From CALCMJ01 sp964475415 (GTDB lineage: Bacteria > Bacteroidota > Bacteroidia > Chitinophagales > Saprospiraceae): a DNA stretch of 36,032 bases. The stretch spans positions 1 to 36,032 of the forward strand of contig CAYYWZ010000038.1 in NCBI GenBank assembly GCA_964475415.1, given 5' to 3'. The first letter of the stretch is position 1. Each line of letters begins with the position of its first letter. Shown here in pieces: positions 1 through 8,452 of the stretch. The notes beneath the pieces were generated by a model. The model was not told the DNA's origin and did no database searches. It was given only the letters and a program-made list of their open reading frames with translations. The position numbers and the translations under genes were made by a program.

Positions 1-214
1 ATACTTCATTTCATACCTTTCTGCGTAATTTTGTCCTTACTTCTGAATCTCCCTATGTAATAATAATTAAGAACCAAAATTTCCTACTGGTTACATAGAT
101 TTTTGATGATCTATATATCCATATAAATTTTATTTAAGGAATATTGTCAACTTTGAATGTCCTACTTTCATTGCTTAGTATCTTATTTTTCACAATCTTT
201 TTAAATAGATAGTT

Positions 215-533
215 ATGATAAAGAGTATTTTGATCTTTTTGATAACCACTATTACTTTTGGGCAAAATGTTGTTATAGGAAATAAAGAGCAGGATGTTAA
301 ACTTGAGATTTACACAAATAGTTTTTCATCAAATCCGACTTTAAAATTACATGAATTTGGAAATGATTATGCTCGATTAAAGTTTGATATGGGGTATGGA
401 TTATGACAAACTTATTCCAGTTTTGATAAAAGGAATGCAGGAACAACAGATGCAGATTATCAAACTTCAAGAGTAAATACAATTACTAAACAAAGGTGTA
501 ACTGCAAATTCTACCTTAACTGCAAATCAATAG
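215..533 (+). pseudogene. Decayed secreted tail-fibre/S74-type protein
   Basis: A 63-residue reading frame starts with a signal peptide (MIKSILIFLITTITFGQ) and a short extracellular-like stretch, then meets TGA at 404. In the +1 frame from 402 the sequence continues as YDKLIPVLIKGMQEQQMQII, then KLQE, TAA at 474-476, and more open frame to TAG at 531. The phrase DKLIPVLIKGMQEQQ is typical of the C-terminal coiled segment of Bacteroidota tail-fibre or peptidase S74-like surface proteins, which are usually several hundred residues long. What is seen is a signal peptide joined almost directly to the C-terminal tail, with one frameshift and one in-frame stop. That fits an internally deleted, dead gene. 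The family name is inferred from the motif. Confidence 0.55.
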
Positions 534-596
534 AAATTGAAAATTTACAAATTAGAGAAACTTAATCACTTGTTGTGGTCCTAAAGCAATATAAAA

Positions 597-1163
597 TTAG
601 GCTTCTACAGTCTTTAGCTTGAGTATATATAGGCTAGTAAATTCTATAGCTCCAAATAGGACAAATACATATGCTATATTACCTAGGAGAGAATATTTGA
701 AAAAAGGAATAGCCATTGTGTAGCAACTTATAAGTCCAGCTAGGTCTTTCGTATACATAGTTCCAGTCAACCATACACCAAAATTAGAAATTATAAAAAA
801 GGCTATAGAGCCTAATAAGGTTGTCAATACTAGATTACTGAATTTTACTTTTTTCAGTAATAACATAGCAACAACTATAATAGCTGCAAATCCTATATAA
901 ACCCAGAGCATATAGTTAGCAAACCATACTACACCTTCATTATTAGGGAAATAAGATCTAAGGATAGTATTGTTGAGCAATAGATCACTAAAATATAGTG
1001 CTAGTATAGGTATAAGGAACGCGATATACTTTCTCGACAAATAAGCCCCTCCTACCATTGCCATAGCTGCCATAGGTGTGACATTAGAGGGATGAGGGAC
1101 AAGTCTAGCTAGTGCTGCTACAAATATTAGGACAATTGATATAATCGTAATCTTAGACTTCAT
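597..1163 (-). CDS. DUF6580 family membrane protein, possible ECF-type vitamin transporter component
   Basis: A 188-residue integral membrane protein with five or six hydrophobic segments. The N-terminal signature ARLVPHPSNVTPMAAMAMVGG, followed by AYLSRK, is characteristic of the DUF6580 family in Bacteroidota. Members are compact and resemble the S (substrate-binding) components of ECF vitamin transporters, and some have been linked to cobalamin uptake. That role is not demonstrated here. I looked upstream on the minus strand for a cobalamin riboswitch and saw none. No transporter ATPase or cobalamin gene lies nearby. The gene is monocistronic, and the space upstream of its start is occupied by a decayed gene on the same strand. 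Confidence 0.75.
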   Translation of the reverse strand: MKSKITIISIVLIFVAALARLVPHPSNVTPMAAMAMVGGAYLSRKYIAFLIPILALYFSDLLLNNTILRSYFPNNEGVVWFANYMLWVYIGFAAIIVVAMLLLKKVKFSNLVLTTLLGSIAFFIISNFGVWLTGTMYTKDLAGLISCYTMAIPFFKYSLLGNIAYVFVLFGAIEFTSLYILKLKTVEA

Positions 1164-1194
1164 TTTAATTAGTTTCTAGTGTAAAATTACAATA

Positions 1195-1386
1195 TTATTG
1201 CTTAATAACCATAGAACTGGATATAAGCAGATAATTATCTTGTGTAAAGTTGATATTTCCATTAGAAATGTCATTACTAAGCTACTTATTATCAGCTGAG
1301 TAGATACATCTTCTAGAGTTAAAAGTACTTTTTCCAGTTATGGCTAAATTTTGTATAATAATAGAATAGAAAGAAAGAGCATTATT
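1195..1386 (-). pseudogene. Relic of a secreted or adhesin-like protein C-terminus
   Basis: The gap between the DUF6580 gene and the CPBP gene is not featureless. On the minus strand one frame runs from 1386 to TAA at 1195-1197 with a single internal TAG at 1282-1284. It reads QNLAITGKSTFNSRRCIYSA, and after the stop NGNINFTQDNYLLISSSMVI followed by KQ. The pattern of an L-x-I-x-G-x3-F strand followed by an NG-x-INF-x3-N-x-L-x-I repeat resembles the terminal 3-coathanger-stack segment of Bacteroidota secreted proteins. There is no start codon or signal peptide, so this looks like the remains of a larger gene. The assignment is tentative. Confidence 0.35.
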
Positions 1387-1476
1387 TCATGTATGTTAAG
1401 GAAAAGCTATCTTAGCAGTATGAACTTGTCCTAGGTTAAAGTTTGTATTATATTGCTAAGTATCATAAGATAAAAT

Positions 1477-2424
1477 ATGTTTTTTAAGGCAGCTTACAGA
1501 GGCAGAAACGAATTTTGGATGTATCTCATAACGATATTCCTATTTGCCCTTGGCTATATAATCGGCCAAATTCCTTTATTAGGAGCTTTATATTATAAAG
1601 TTGCTACTGATCCAAATGTCACTCAAGAAACCTTGGTTAAGTTTCAAGAAAATCCAGATTTTACACTTTTCGGCATCAACTCGAATGTAGGATTTATTCT
1701 ACTGATCATGATGTTTGTTTTTGCGACCTTAGGTTTATGGATAGGCGTGAAATATTTACACAAGAAAAATTTTAAGGATATTATTACACCCAATGAAAAC
1801 ATCGATTGGAATAAGATCTTTTGGGGATTTGGTGTATGGATGACATTAGGTATATTCTTCGAAGCCATAAGCTACGCTATGGCTCCAGAGAATTATACAT
1901 ACAGTTTTAACTTGATTCAGTTTATACCACTATTACTCATTGCTTTTTTGTTGCTTCCAATTCAGACTTCGTGCGAGGAATTTATGTTTAGAGGATATCT
2001 TATGCAGATGTTTGCTTTTGGAAAAATGAGTAAGTTAATACCTATATTTTTCACATCCCTATTGTTTGCCGCTATACATCTTATGAATCCTGAAGTTGCT
2101 GAATATGGTTTAGGAATCATGTTTCCCTATTATATATCTGCTGGGCTGATACTTGCAATTATGACGGTAATGGATGATAGCATAGAATTAGCACTAGGCG
2201 TACACGCAGCAACAAATATCTATGGAGCTATCTTTCTTTCTTATGAAGGTGCCGCTATACAGACGGCAACTTTATTCAAGTCAGAAAATATGGATCCTGC
2301 GATTATGCTTATAATATTTTTAGTGATGGCAGCAGTTTTTCTTTTTCTAGCTTCGAAGAAATATAACTGGTCATCTTTTAGTAAATTAATCGAATCAACA
2401 CAAAGAGAAAATGAAATTGTATAA
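1477..2424 (+). CDS. CPBP family intramembrane metalloprotease
   Basis: A 315-residue polytopic membrane protein with about eight hydrophobic segments. The CPBP (CaaX protease and bacteriocin-processing, formerly Abi) signature is complete: EE at 167-168 with R172 in SCEEFMFRGYL, H201 in FAAIHLMNP, and H243 with N247 in GVHAATNIYG. In this family the glutamates and histidines form the intramembrane active site that cleaves prenylated or other substrates. Bacterial substrates are mostly unknown. The stop overlaps the start of the M1 peptidase gene by 14 bases, so the two are probably translationally coupled and may share a role in processing envelope peptides. That last point is inference. Confidence 0.88.
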   Translation: MFFKAAYRGRNEFWMYLITIFLFALGYIIGQIPLLGALYYKVATDPNVTQETLVKFQENPDFTLFGINSNVGFILLIMMFVFATLGLWIGVKYLHKKNFKDIITPNENIDWNKIFWGFGVWMTLGIFFEAISYAMAPENYTYSFNLIQFIPLLLIAFLLLPIQTSCEEFMFRGYLMQMFAFGKMSKLIPIFFTSLLFAAIHLMNPEVAEYGLGIMFPYYISAGLILAIMTVMDDSIELALGVHAATNIYGAIFLSYEGAAIQTATLFKSENMDPAIMLIIFLVMAAVFLFLASKKYNWSSFSKLIESTQRENEIV

Positions 2425-4291
2425 TGTTTTTCTAATATTACTGATAGCTTCAGTAACATCAAATGCTCAGACTGCAGAGAGATGGCAGCAACATGCCCAG
2501 TATAAAATGGAAATAACTGTTGATGCACCGAAACACCAGTTTCAAGGTAAGCAATGGTTAGTTTATACTAATAATTCTCCCGATGCACTAGAAAGCATAT
2601 ATTATCACTTATTCTTTAATGCTTTCCAACCAGAAAGTATGATGGATGTAAGATCTAGAACGATAGCAGATCCTGACAAGAGGGTAGGTGATAGAATCTC
2701 TCAACTTACTGATGATGAGATAGGATATCAAAATGTTACTAAACTTACTGCAGGTGGAAAAGATACTGAGTACAAAATGGAAGGTACCATACTAGAGGTT
2801 AATCTGCCAGAAGCTGTTTTGCCAGGTGCTTCAGTATTGTTGTACATGGAATTCGATGGACAGGTACCATTACAAGTTAGAAGATCAGGAAGAGACAATG
2901 CAGAGGGAATAGAATTTTCTATGACCCAGTGGTATCCTAAGTTATGCGAGTATGATTACCAGGGATGGCATGCTAATCCGTATGTGGGTAGAGAGTTTCA
3001 TGGTGTATGGGGAGATTTTGATGTCAAAATATCTATCGATCCAGATTACATGATTGGGGCAACTGGTGTCTTACAAAATAGAGATGAAATCTTCGATGGT
3101 GATCTACTTAGAAAGTCAAAAAAGAAATATACAACATGGAATTTTAGAGCTGATAATGTTCATGACTTTGCCTGGGCAGCAGATCCAGATTATAAGCAAC
3201 TAAGTCATACAGCTCATGACGGTACGCAGTTATATGCATTGTATCAAGATGGTCCACTAGCTTCTCAGAATTTTCCTGAGCTTCTACCTATAATAGATGA
3301 GGCACTAAGGTATATCAATGATAGATATGGCAAGTACCCATATCCTGTATATTCTTTCCTTCAGGGTGGTGATGGAGGAATGGAATATCCTATGGCAACG
3401 CTGATAACTGGAGAAAGACCAATGAATAGTTTGGTAGGTGTGAGTATACATGAATTAATGCACTCATGGTATCAGATGATACTAGGAACCAATGAGAGTT
3501 TATATCCATGGATGGATGAAGGCTTTACAAGTTTTTCTAGTTCAGAAATTATGAACTATCTTAAAAGTAAGAGTCTTATAGAAGGAGAGATACAAGATAA
3601 TCCTCATTATAATGTAACTAGAAGTTTTGCAGGGTTTACTGCTTCTGGACTAGAAGAACCTTTATCGACGCATTCAGATCACTATACAACTAATACAGCA
3701 TATGGAGTAGGTTCTTATACTAAAGGAAGTGTATTTTTAAAGCAGTTAGAATATATTATAGGCAAAGAATCTTTCGATCAAGGTCTTATGAACTACTTCG
3801 AAACTTGGAAATTTAAACATCCTAACCCTAATGATTTTATAAGAGTGATAGAGAAGACTGCTGGTATGGAGCTAGACTGGTATTTACAATACTGGGTGAA
3901 TTCTACAGCTACGATAGATTACGAGGTTGCAGATCTGCAATCCACTAAAAGAGGTACCAATGTAATGTTAAAAAAAGTAGGTAGAATGCCTATGCCTATA
4001 GATCTAACTATCAAAAGAACGGATGGTAAAGTTACTATGTTCACTATACCCTTGAGAATAATGCGATCCGAAAAATCTAAGGAGCAGGATATTAATTTAT
4101 TAGTACTTCCAGACTGGCCTTGGACTCATGCTGACTACAGTTTTGAGTTGCCTTATCCTAAGGATGAAATAGAGTCTGTAGAAATAGATCCTTCTTACAG
4201 AATGGCTGATATAGATCTAGATAATAATGTATGGCCGAGAGTAGAAAAAGAGCTTGAAGAAGAGCTTGAAGAAGAGGTAGAAAAAAAATAA
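2411..4291 (+). CDS. Secreted M1 family aminopeptidase-like metallopeptidase
   Basis: A 626-residue protein with a signal peptide (residues 1-20, ending in SNAQ), placing it in the periplasm or outside the cell. The M1 (gluzincin) core is intact: the substrate-recognition loop GGMEYP at 322-327 (equivalent to GAMEN), the zinc motif H347-E-L-M-H351, and the third ligand E370 in WMDEGFTSF. The family removes N-terminal amino acids from peptides. A beta-rich N-terminal domain occupies residues 25-260. The C-terminus ends in an acidic repeat (LEEELEEEVEKK) encoded by a short near-perfect tandem repeat, GAGCTTGAAGAA, around 4250-4275. The start overlaps the CPBP gene by 14 bases. No terminator is evident before glpK, 194 bases downstream. 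Confidence 0.92.
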   Translation: MKLYNVFLILLIASVTSNAQTAERWQQHAQYKMEITVDAPKHQFQGKQWLVYTNNSPDALESIYYHLFFNAFQPESMMDVRSRTIADPDKRVGDRISQLTDDEIGYQNVTKLTAGGKDTEYKMEGTILEVNLPEAVLPGASVLLYMEFDGQVPLQVRRSGRDNAEGIEFSMTQWYPKLCEYDYQGWHANPYVGREFHGVWGDFDVKISIDPDYMIGATGVLQNRDEIFDGDLLRKSKKKYTTWNFRADNVHDFAWAADPDYKQLSHTAHDGTQLYALYQDGPLASQNFPELLPIIDEALRYINDRYGKYPYPVYSFLQGGDGGMEYPMATLITGERPMNSLVGVSIHELMHSWYQMILGTNESLYPWMDEGFTSFSSSEIMNYLKSKSLIEGEIQDNPHYNVTRSFAGFTASGLEEPLSTHSDHYTTNTAYGVGSYTKGSVFLKQLEYIIGKESFDQGLMNYFETWKFKHPNPNDFIRVIEKTAGMELDWYLQYWVNSTATIDYEVADLQSTKRGTNVMLKKVGRMPMPIDLTIKRTDGKVTMFTIPLRIMRSEKSKEQDINLLVLPDWPWTHADYSFELPYPKDEIESVEIDPSYRMADIDLDNNVWPRVEKELEEELEEEVEKK

Positions 4292-4485
4292 TAAAACTAA
4301 TCCATATTTGAATTTTAGTAAAGGTGAACTCAAGATCAGCTATTTTGCCTTTAGATTATTTAATCGCAAATTATTTTTTGTAACACTTTGCTATTACAAA
4401 TATAAGTGTAAGCAGAAAGTGAAGAATTTTAAATAGTTACTTATCTTAAGATTCTAATATTAGAAATGTCTCATTATTATTTAGT

Positions 4486-5982
4486 ATGAAAAAAAAGTAT
4501 GTAATTGCTCTAGATCAGGGGACCACGTCATCAAGAGCTATAGTGTTCGATCACAAAGGATCTATACTGGGAACTGCTCAAAAAGAATTCAAGCAAATAT
4601 ATCCTAAGCCGGGTTGGGTAGAACACAATCCTATGGATATCTGGAAATCGCAGCTATCTGTTCTTAGGGCGGTAATAAGGAAATGTAAAATTAATCCAAA
4701 GCAAGTTTCCTCTATAGGTATAACGAATCAAAGAGAGACAACAGTAGTCTGGGATAAGCATACAGGAAAACCTGTATATAATGCAATCGTATGGCAAGAT
4801 AGAAGAACTGCAGCTTTCTGTGATAGTCTAAAAAAAGAGGGAAATGCATCCTCTGTAAAAACAAAGACGGGTTTGGTCCTTGATGCTTATTTTTCCGGTA
4901 CTAAAGTTAACTGGATATTGGATAATGTTAGAGGCGCAAGGAAGAAGGCTGAGAAAGGTGACTTGCTATTTGGGACGATAGATTCTTGGTTGATTTGGAA
5001 TCTGACGCAGAGGCAAGTCCATGTCACGGATGTGAGTAATGCAAGTAGGACGATGCTCTACAATATCAAAACATTGAAGTGGGATAATGGTCTGTTGAAG
5101 ATGTTAGATATCCCAAAGAAAATGTTAGCTGAGGTAAGATCTTCTAGTGAGGTTTATGGAGAGACAGAAGCTTCTTTGCTGGGTAGTAGTATTCCTATTG
5201 CGGGTATCGCAGGAGATCAGCAAGCGGCACTGTTCGGACAGATGTGTACTAAGAAGGGGATGGCAAAAAATACTTATGGAACTGGATGTTTCCTCATGAT
5301 GAATACAGGGGATAAAATTATACGATCTAAGAATAACCTTTTGTCTACCATAGCTTGGCAGATAGATGGGAAAACGAGTTATGCATTAGAAGGTTCCGTG
5401 TTTGTTGCAGGAGCAGCTATACAATGGCTGAGAGATGGGTTAGAACTTATTAAGACTGCTAGAGCAAGTGAAGCGCTGGCTTCTATGGTGGAAGATAATG
5501 GAGGTGTTTATTTTGTTCCGGCACTTACAGGTCTAGGAGCGCCATACTGGGATCAATATGCTAGAGGTACCATAGTCGGTATCACAAGAGGAACTACTAA
5601 AGCGCATATAACGAGAGCTGCGCTAGAAAGTATTGCTTTCCAAGTAGCCGATGTAGTAAGGGCAATGGAGGCAGATATGAAAACTCCATTGAAAGAGCTT
5701 AGAGTAGATGGAGGTGCTGTTGAGAATAATCTATTATTACAGATACAGTCTAATCTATTAGGAAGAAAGGTTATCCGACCAACGGTGCTAGAAACGACTG
5801 CTTTAGGTGCAGCTTACCTTGCAGGATTAGCAACAGGTTTTTGGTCGGGCATAAAGGAGATACAAGCACAATGGAAGATAGACGAAAAGTTTGCACCTAA
5901 GATCAAAAAAGCAGTAAAAGCAGATATGTTATCCTCTTGGTCTAGAGCAGTAGATAGGTCTAAGTCTTGGTCAAAAGAATAA
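4486..5982 (+). CDS. glpK: Glycerol kinase
   Basis: A 498-residue FGGY-family carbohydrate kinase that phosphorylates glycerol to sn-glycerol 3-phosphate with ATP in the cytoplasm. The N-terminal phosphate-binding motif ALDQGTTSSRAIVFD (residues 8-22) and GWVEHNPMDIW are diagnostic for GlpK. The conserved GITNQRETTVVWD, ALEGSVFVAGAAIQWLRDG and LRVDGGAVENN segments follow in the expected order. Length equals the family norm of about 500. The aquaporin-type channel gene glpF starts 6 bases after its stop, so the pair forms an uptake-and-trapping operon. The glycerol 3-phosphate dehydrogenase expected in the same pathway is not in this window. I saw no clear TAnnTTTG promoter in the 194-base upstream gap. 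Confidence 0.97.
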   Translation: MKKKYVIALDQGTTSSRAIVFDHKGSILGTAQKEFKQIYPKPGWVEHNPMDIWKSQLSVLRAVIRKCKINPKQVSSIGITNQRETTVVWDKHTGKPVYNAIVWQDRRTAAFCDSLKKEGNASSVKTKTGLVLDAYFSGTKVNWILDNVRGARKKAEKGDLLFGTIDSWLIWNLTQRQVHVTDVSNASRTMLYNIKTLKWDNGLLKMLDIPKKMLAEVRSSSEVYGETEASLLGSSIPIAGIAGDQQAALFGQMCTKKGMAKNTYGTGCFLMMNTGDKIIRSKNNLLSTIAWQIDGKTSYALEGSVFVAGAAIQWLRDGLELIKTARASEALASMVEDNGGVYFVPALTGLGAPYWDQYARGTIVGITRGTTKAHITRAALESIAFQVADVVRAMEADMKTPLKELRVDGGAVENNLLLQIQSNLLGRKVIRPTVLETTALGAAYLAGLATGFWSGIKEIQAQWKIDEKFAPKIKKAVKADMLSSWSRAVDRSKSWSKE

Positions 5983-5988
5983 AATAAT

Positions 5989-6726
5989 ATGAGTCCATTT
6001 ATAGCAGAGATAATCGGAACAATGATCCTTATACTTTTAGGTAATGGAGTTGTTGCTAATGCCTTACTGGATGAGACTAAGGGAAAGGATACAGGTTTTT
6101 TATTTATAAATATTGGATGGGGGATAGCCGTTTTTACAGGTGTACTTATTGCAGCACCTTTTAGTGGAGCACACCTTAATCCAGCAGTAAGTATAGGACT
6201 AGCTATAGCAGGGGAGTTCTCTTGGGATCTGGTAGGTATATATATCTTAGCGCAGATGATCGGTGCTTGCTTAGGAGCAACATTAGTTTGGCTCAGTTAT
6301 TATCATCACTACCATACTACAGAAGATGGCGATATCAAGCTTTTTACCTTTTGTAATAAGCCAGCATTAAGAACGCCTATTATGAATATGGTGACGGAGA
6401 TGATTGCAACCTTTGTATTAGTTTATGCTGTGTTATATATAGCGGGCCCTATAATAGAAAAAAATGGTGTAGAAGATGCTAAGATCGGTCTAGGAACCCT
6501 AGGGGCACTTCCTGTTGCGCTACTTGTTGTAGGGATAGGAGCTTCTCTTGGAGGACCTACAGGATATGCTATTAACCCTGCCAGGGATCTAGGCCCTAGA
6601 ATAATGCATGCTATATTGCCTTTGGGTACTAAGGGCTCTACAGATTGGGGCTACTCTTGGGTTCCAGTAGTCGGTCCTATACTAGGTGCTATGCTTGCTG
6701 CAGGTTTATATCTGGTTCTTGTCTAA
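5989..6726 (+). CDS. glpF: Glycerol uptake facilitator (aquaglyceroporin)
   Basis: A 245-residue MIP-family channel with six membrane spans. Both half-helix NPA motifs are present: N64-P-A in SGAHLNPAVS and N196-P-A-R-D200 in GYAINPARDLGPR. The aspartate after the second NPAR is the residue that separates glycerol facilitators from water-selective aquaporins, which supports GlpF. The insert between spans 3 and 4 is rich in histidine and tyrosine (YYHHYHTTEDGD), which is unremarkable. It lies 6 bases after glpK, and a rho-independent terminator follows at 6739, closing the operon. Confidence 0.95.
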   Translation: MSPFIAEIIGTMILILLGNGVVANALLDETKGKDTGFLFINIGWGIAVFTGVLIAAPFSGAHLNPAVSIGLAIAGEFSWDLVGIYILAQMIGACLGATLVWLSYYHHYHTTEDGDIKLFTFCNKPALRTPIMNMVTEMIATFVLVYAVLYIAGPIIEKNGVEDAKIGLGTLGALPVALLVVGIGASLGGPTGYAINPARDLGPRIMHAILPLGTKGSTDWGYSWVPVVGPILGAMLAAGLYLVLV

Positions 6727-6738
6727 TCTTTTTGAGCG

Positions 6739-6766
6739 TACAACTATTTAGTTGTATATTTTTTTA
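6739..6766 (+). terminator. Rho-independent terminator of glpKF
   Basis: Stem TACAAC (6739-6744) pairs with GTTGTA (6751-6756) around a six-base loop and is followed by a T-rich tail to 6765. It sits 12 bases after the glpF stop, between convergent genes. Confidence 0.7.
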
Positions 6767-7195
6767 GTTCTTACACTTTTCTACTTGATCTAAATAGATG
6801 TTTTCTAGTGTTTTTTTGAGCGTGATATGATACTGGTTTTGATCATCGAAACTGTTGATCATTCTGCAACTATTTTGTTCATTAAGTTCTATTGCTTTAT
6901 TAAAACTGTAAGTAACATCTTCTTTTTTCCCATCCGTAAATGACAGGCCTAGCGCGAGGTTAAAATAGTCTCCCCAGTCAAAGGTATTATCGTTATCACG
7001 GATTTTTCTGTAAGTGTTATCTAGAATGTATTTGCCAGTAGCATAGCTTTGTTCATCAGCAGATACTTGTTGCTCGGGGTAAGTATTTATGATGGTATCT
7101 TCCCAGTTATTTGTACTAGGTATAATTTTTTTTGAGCAAGAGGTAAATAGAGATATGATTGTAAATGTTATGATAGATGAATATATATAGCGCAT
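6764..7195 (-). CDS. Small lipoprotein of unknown function
   Basis: A 143-residue protein with a lipoprotein signal: hydrophobic residues 6-17, then lipobox LFTSC with C20 as the lipidated cysteine. The mature part is polar, with a predicted helical segment around DYFNLALGLSFTDGKKEDVT and SFNKAIELNEQNS that resembles one tetratricopeptide-like helical pair. I do not recognise a named family. A -7 box (TACTTTTG on the minus strand, 7205-7212) lies ten bases before the start, so the leader would be very short. It is independent of the T9SS gene upstream on the same strand. Confidence 0.7.
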   Translation of the reverse strand: MRYIYSSIITFTIISLFTSCSKKIIPSTNNWEDTIINTYPEQQVSADEQSYATGKYILDNTYRKIRDNDNTFDWGDYFNLALGLSFTDGKKEDVTYSFNKAIELNEQNSCRMINSFDDQNQYHITLKKTLENIYLDQVEKCKN

Positions 7196-7204
7196 TTTTT
7201 TTTA

Positions 7205-7231
7205 CAAAAGTATAAATTTTATACACTACAA
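7205..7231 (-). promoter_or_regulatory. Bacteroidota-type promoter of the small lipoprotein
   Basis: The minus strand carries TACTTTTG (7205-7212), an exact TAnnTTTG -7 box, and TTG at 7229-7231 with 16 bases between, near the usual -33 spacing. The same -7 octamer occurs before tyrS. Confidence 0.5.
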
Positions 7232-7245
7232 CGTATGAATGTCGG

Positions 7246-7902
7246 TTAATGCTTTACCCAGATTTTTTTCTTCAATATATTATCTTCTTCGGAGAGAAAA
7301 TGTACAAAGTAAAAACCTGGATCAAACTCTTCAACTGGAATTTTTACAGTTTCTGATGTATAGCTTTCTATTTTGTTTCCTTGAATATCTACAATTTCTA
7401 TTTTGTTGAAATTGTAATATTGGTTATTGTAGAGTAGATATATGTGATTGTATAATGGATTAGGATATATCTTAAGGTCATATTTTTCTTCATAAGCTAT
7501 ATACACTATGCCGATTGTTTCTCTTTGGTAGTTGGTAATGTCTTGGGTTACTTTATAGAAGTGATTACCTATAGTTGGCTCTAGATCATAGGATCGATAG
7601 ATGCGATGTATGGAGTCGTCGCTTGCATATACTGTTTTGTTAAATATCCATTCTATGCCATTTTTGCTTTTCCATATGTCAAATTGTTTTACTTCTCTAG
7701 ACGGAATGGATTCCCACATAAGTTCTATAGTGCCGTTAGAAATGCATGCTGTCACTGGAGCAAGAGAATGCTGGCTGCTATCTTTCTCAAGAGCTAAGCT
7801 GATATGTTTATAATGGCTTTGTAGGTTGCTCATAGCATATGAACTATACTGAAATAACAGGCATAGCATGCTTACAAATGAAAGTTGTATTATCTTTTTC
7901 AT
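7246..7902 (-). CDS. T9SS type A sorting domain-containing secreted protein
   Basis: A 218-residue protein with a signal peptide (MKKIIQLSFVSMLCLLFQYS). Residues 50-135 have the look of a fibronectin-III-like beta sandwich (IELMWES, FDIWKSKNGIEW). Residues 140-218 form a type A C-terminal sorting domain for the type IX secretion system: LKIYPNPLYNHIYL, then IEIVDIQGNKIES, GFYFVHF and the basic end KKKIWVKH. Such proteins cross the outer membrane and are released or anchored on the surface. The cargo part here is minimal, so it may be a small surface or adhesion protein. A weak -7 box (TATCTTTG, minus strand, 8009-8016) lies about 107 bases upstream. Confidence 0.82.
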   Translation of the reverse strand: MKKIIQLSFVSMLCLLFQYSSYAMSNLQSHYKHISLALEKDSSQHSLAPVTACISNGTIELMWESIPSREVKQFDIWKSKNGIEWIFNKTVYASDDSIHRIYRSYDLEPTIGNHFYKVTQDITNYQRETIGIVYIAYEEKYDLKIYPNPLYNHIYLLYNNQYYNFNKIEIVDIQGNKIESYTSETVKIPVEEFDPGFYFVHFLSEEDNILKKKIWVKH

Positions 7903-8047
7903 AGTTTAGAATGTTAACGAATATTCAGTAAATGCTTTCTTATTTTCGAGACAAAATACATTTCTGAAATTAGGGAAGTATGCTATTGTAGGTTGAAAAA
8001 CTATTTGTCAAAGATAAAAATTATGTATATCAGAATCATTAGTGTAT

Positions 8048-8350
8048 ACCCTGAAATTAGTGCAGTAAATTTATCAGGGTTTCTCATATAATTAGAGTAG
8101 CACCCGTGTAAGTTGCCTGGAGAGTGGGACCAAAGGGAGCAGACCGTGACGAGCTAAAGCGTCAAGCTGGGGGCCGAGTGTAAACGAGCTTGTAAGGGAA
8201 ACGACCCTATTATACGCGACAGGTGGTGAGCTATGCGCACGTATGGTAGGGATACACCCAAATAGAACTATTATGATACATAGTTAATGCGGAAATTATC
8301 GTGAAAAGGACAGCTAAACGGATTATTCTTATAATTATCCTTTTTTTTGG
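8048..8350 (+). ncRNA. Structured RNA, HEARO/omega-RNA-like candidate without IscB
   Basis: This 550-base gap holds a GC-richer block (8101-8260) with no reading frame and strong local pairing. GTGTA 8106-8110 pairs with TACAC 8253-8257, and TGCC 8114-8117 with GGTA 8245-8248, closing the block. A perfect TGACG/CGTCA hairpin lies at 8147-8164, extendable by CAG/CTG. AGGG/CCCT closes an AAACGA loop at 8195-8208. CTATG/GTATGG forms a hairpin at 8231-8246. A 7-bp inverted repeat ACCCTGA/TCAGGGT precedes it (8048-8080), and a terminator ends it at 8348. That it is a structured RNA is well supported by the pairing. The HEARO (IscB-associated omega RNA) label rests on remembered resemblance only. 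Boundaries are approximate. Confidence 0.5.
8320..8348 (+). terminator. Terminator of the 8101 structured RNA
   Basis: GGAT (8320-8323) pairs with ATCC (8337-8340), and ATT/AAT extends the stem past one mismatch. Eight T residues follow at once (8341-8348). It lies between the structured block and the DUF2911 gene, so it implies a separate plus-strand transcript. Confidence 0.6.
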
Positions 8351-8452
8351 AAATAGTTTGATCTTTAGTAGGATATAAACTATAAATTCGTGCAAGCAAT
8401 TACAAACACTAATCAGTAATGTTTATTAAATTTTTAATTTAAAATCTAACTA

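Noticed and set aside
1164..1476. Possible cobalamin riboswitch upstream of the DUF6580 gene
   Set aside because: No B12 box or conserved core was found on the minus strand; the gap holds a gene relic instead.
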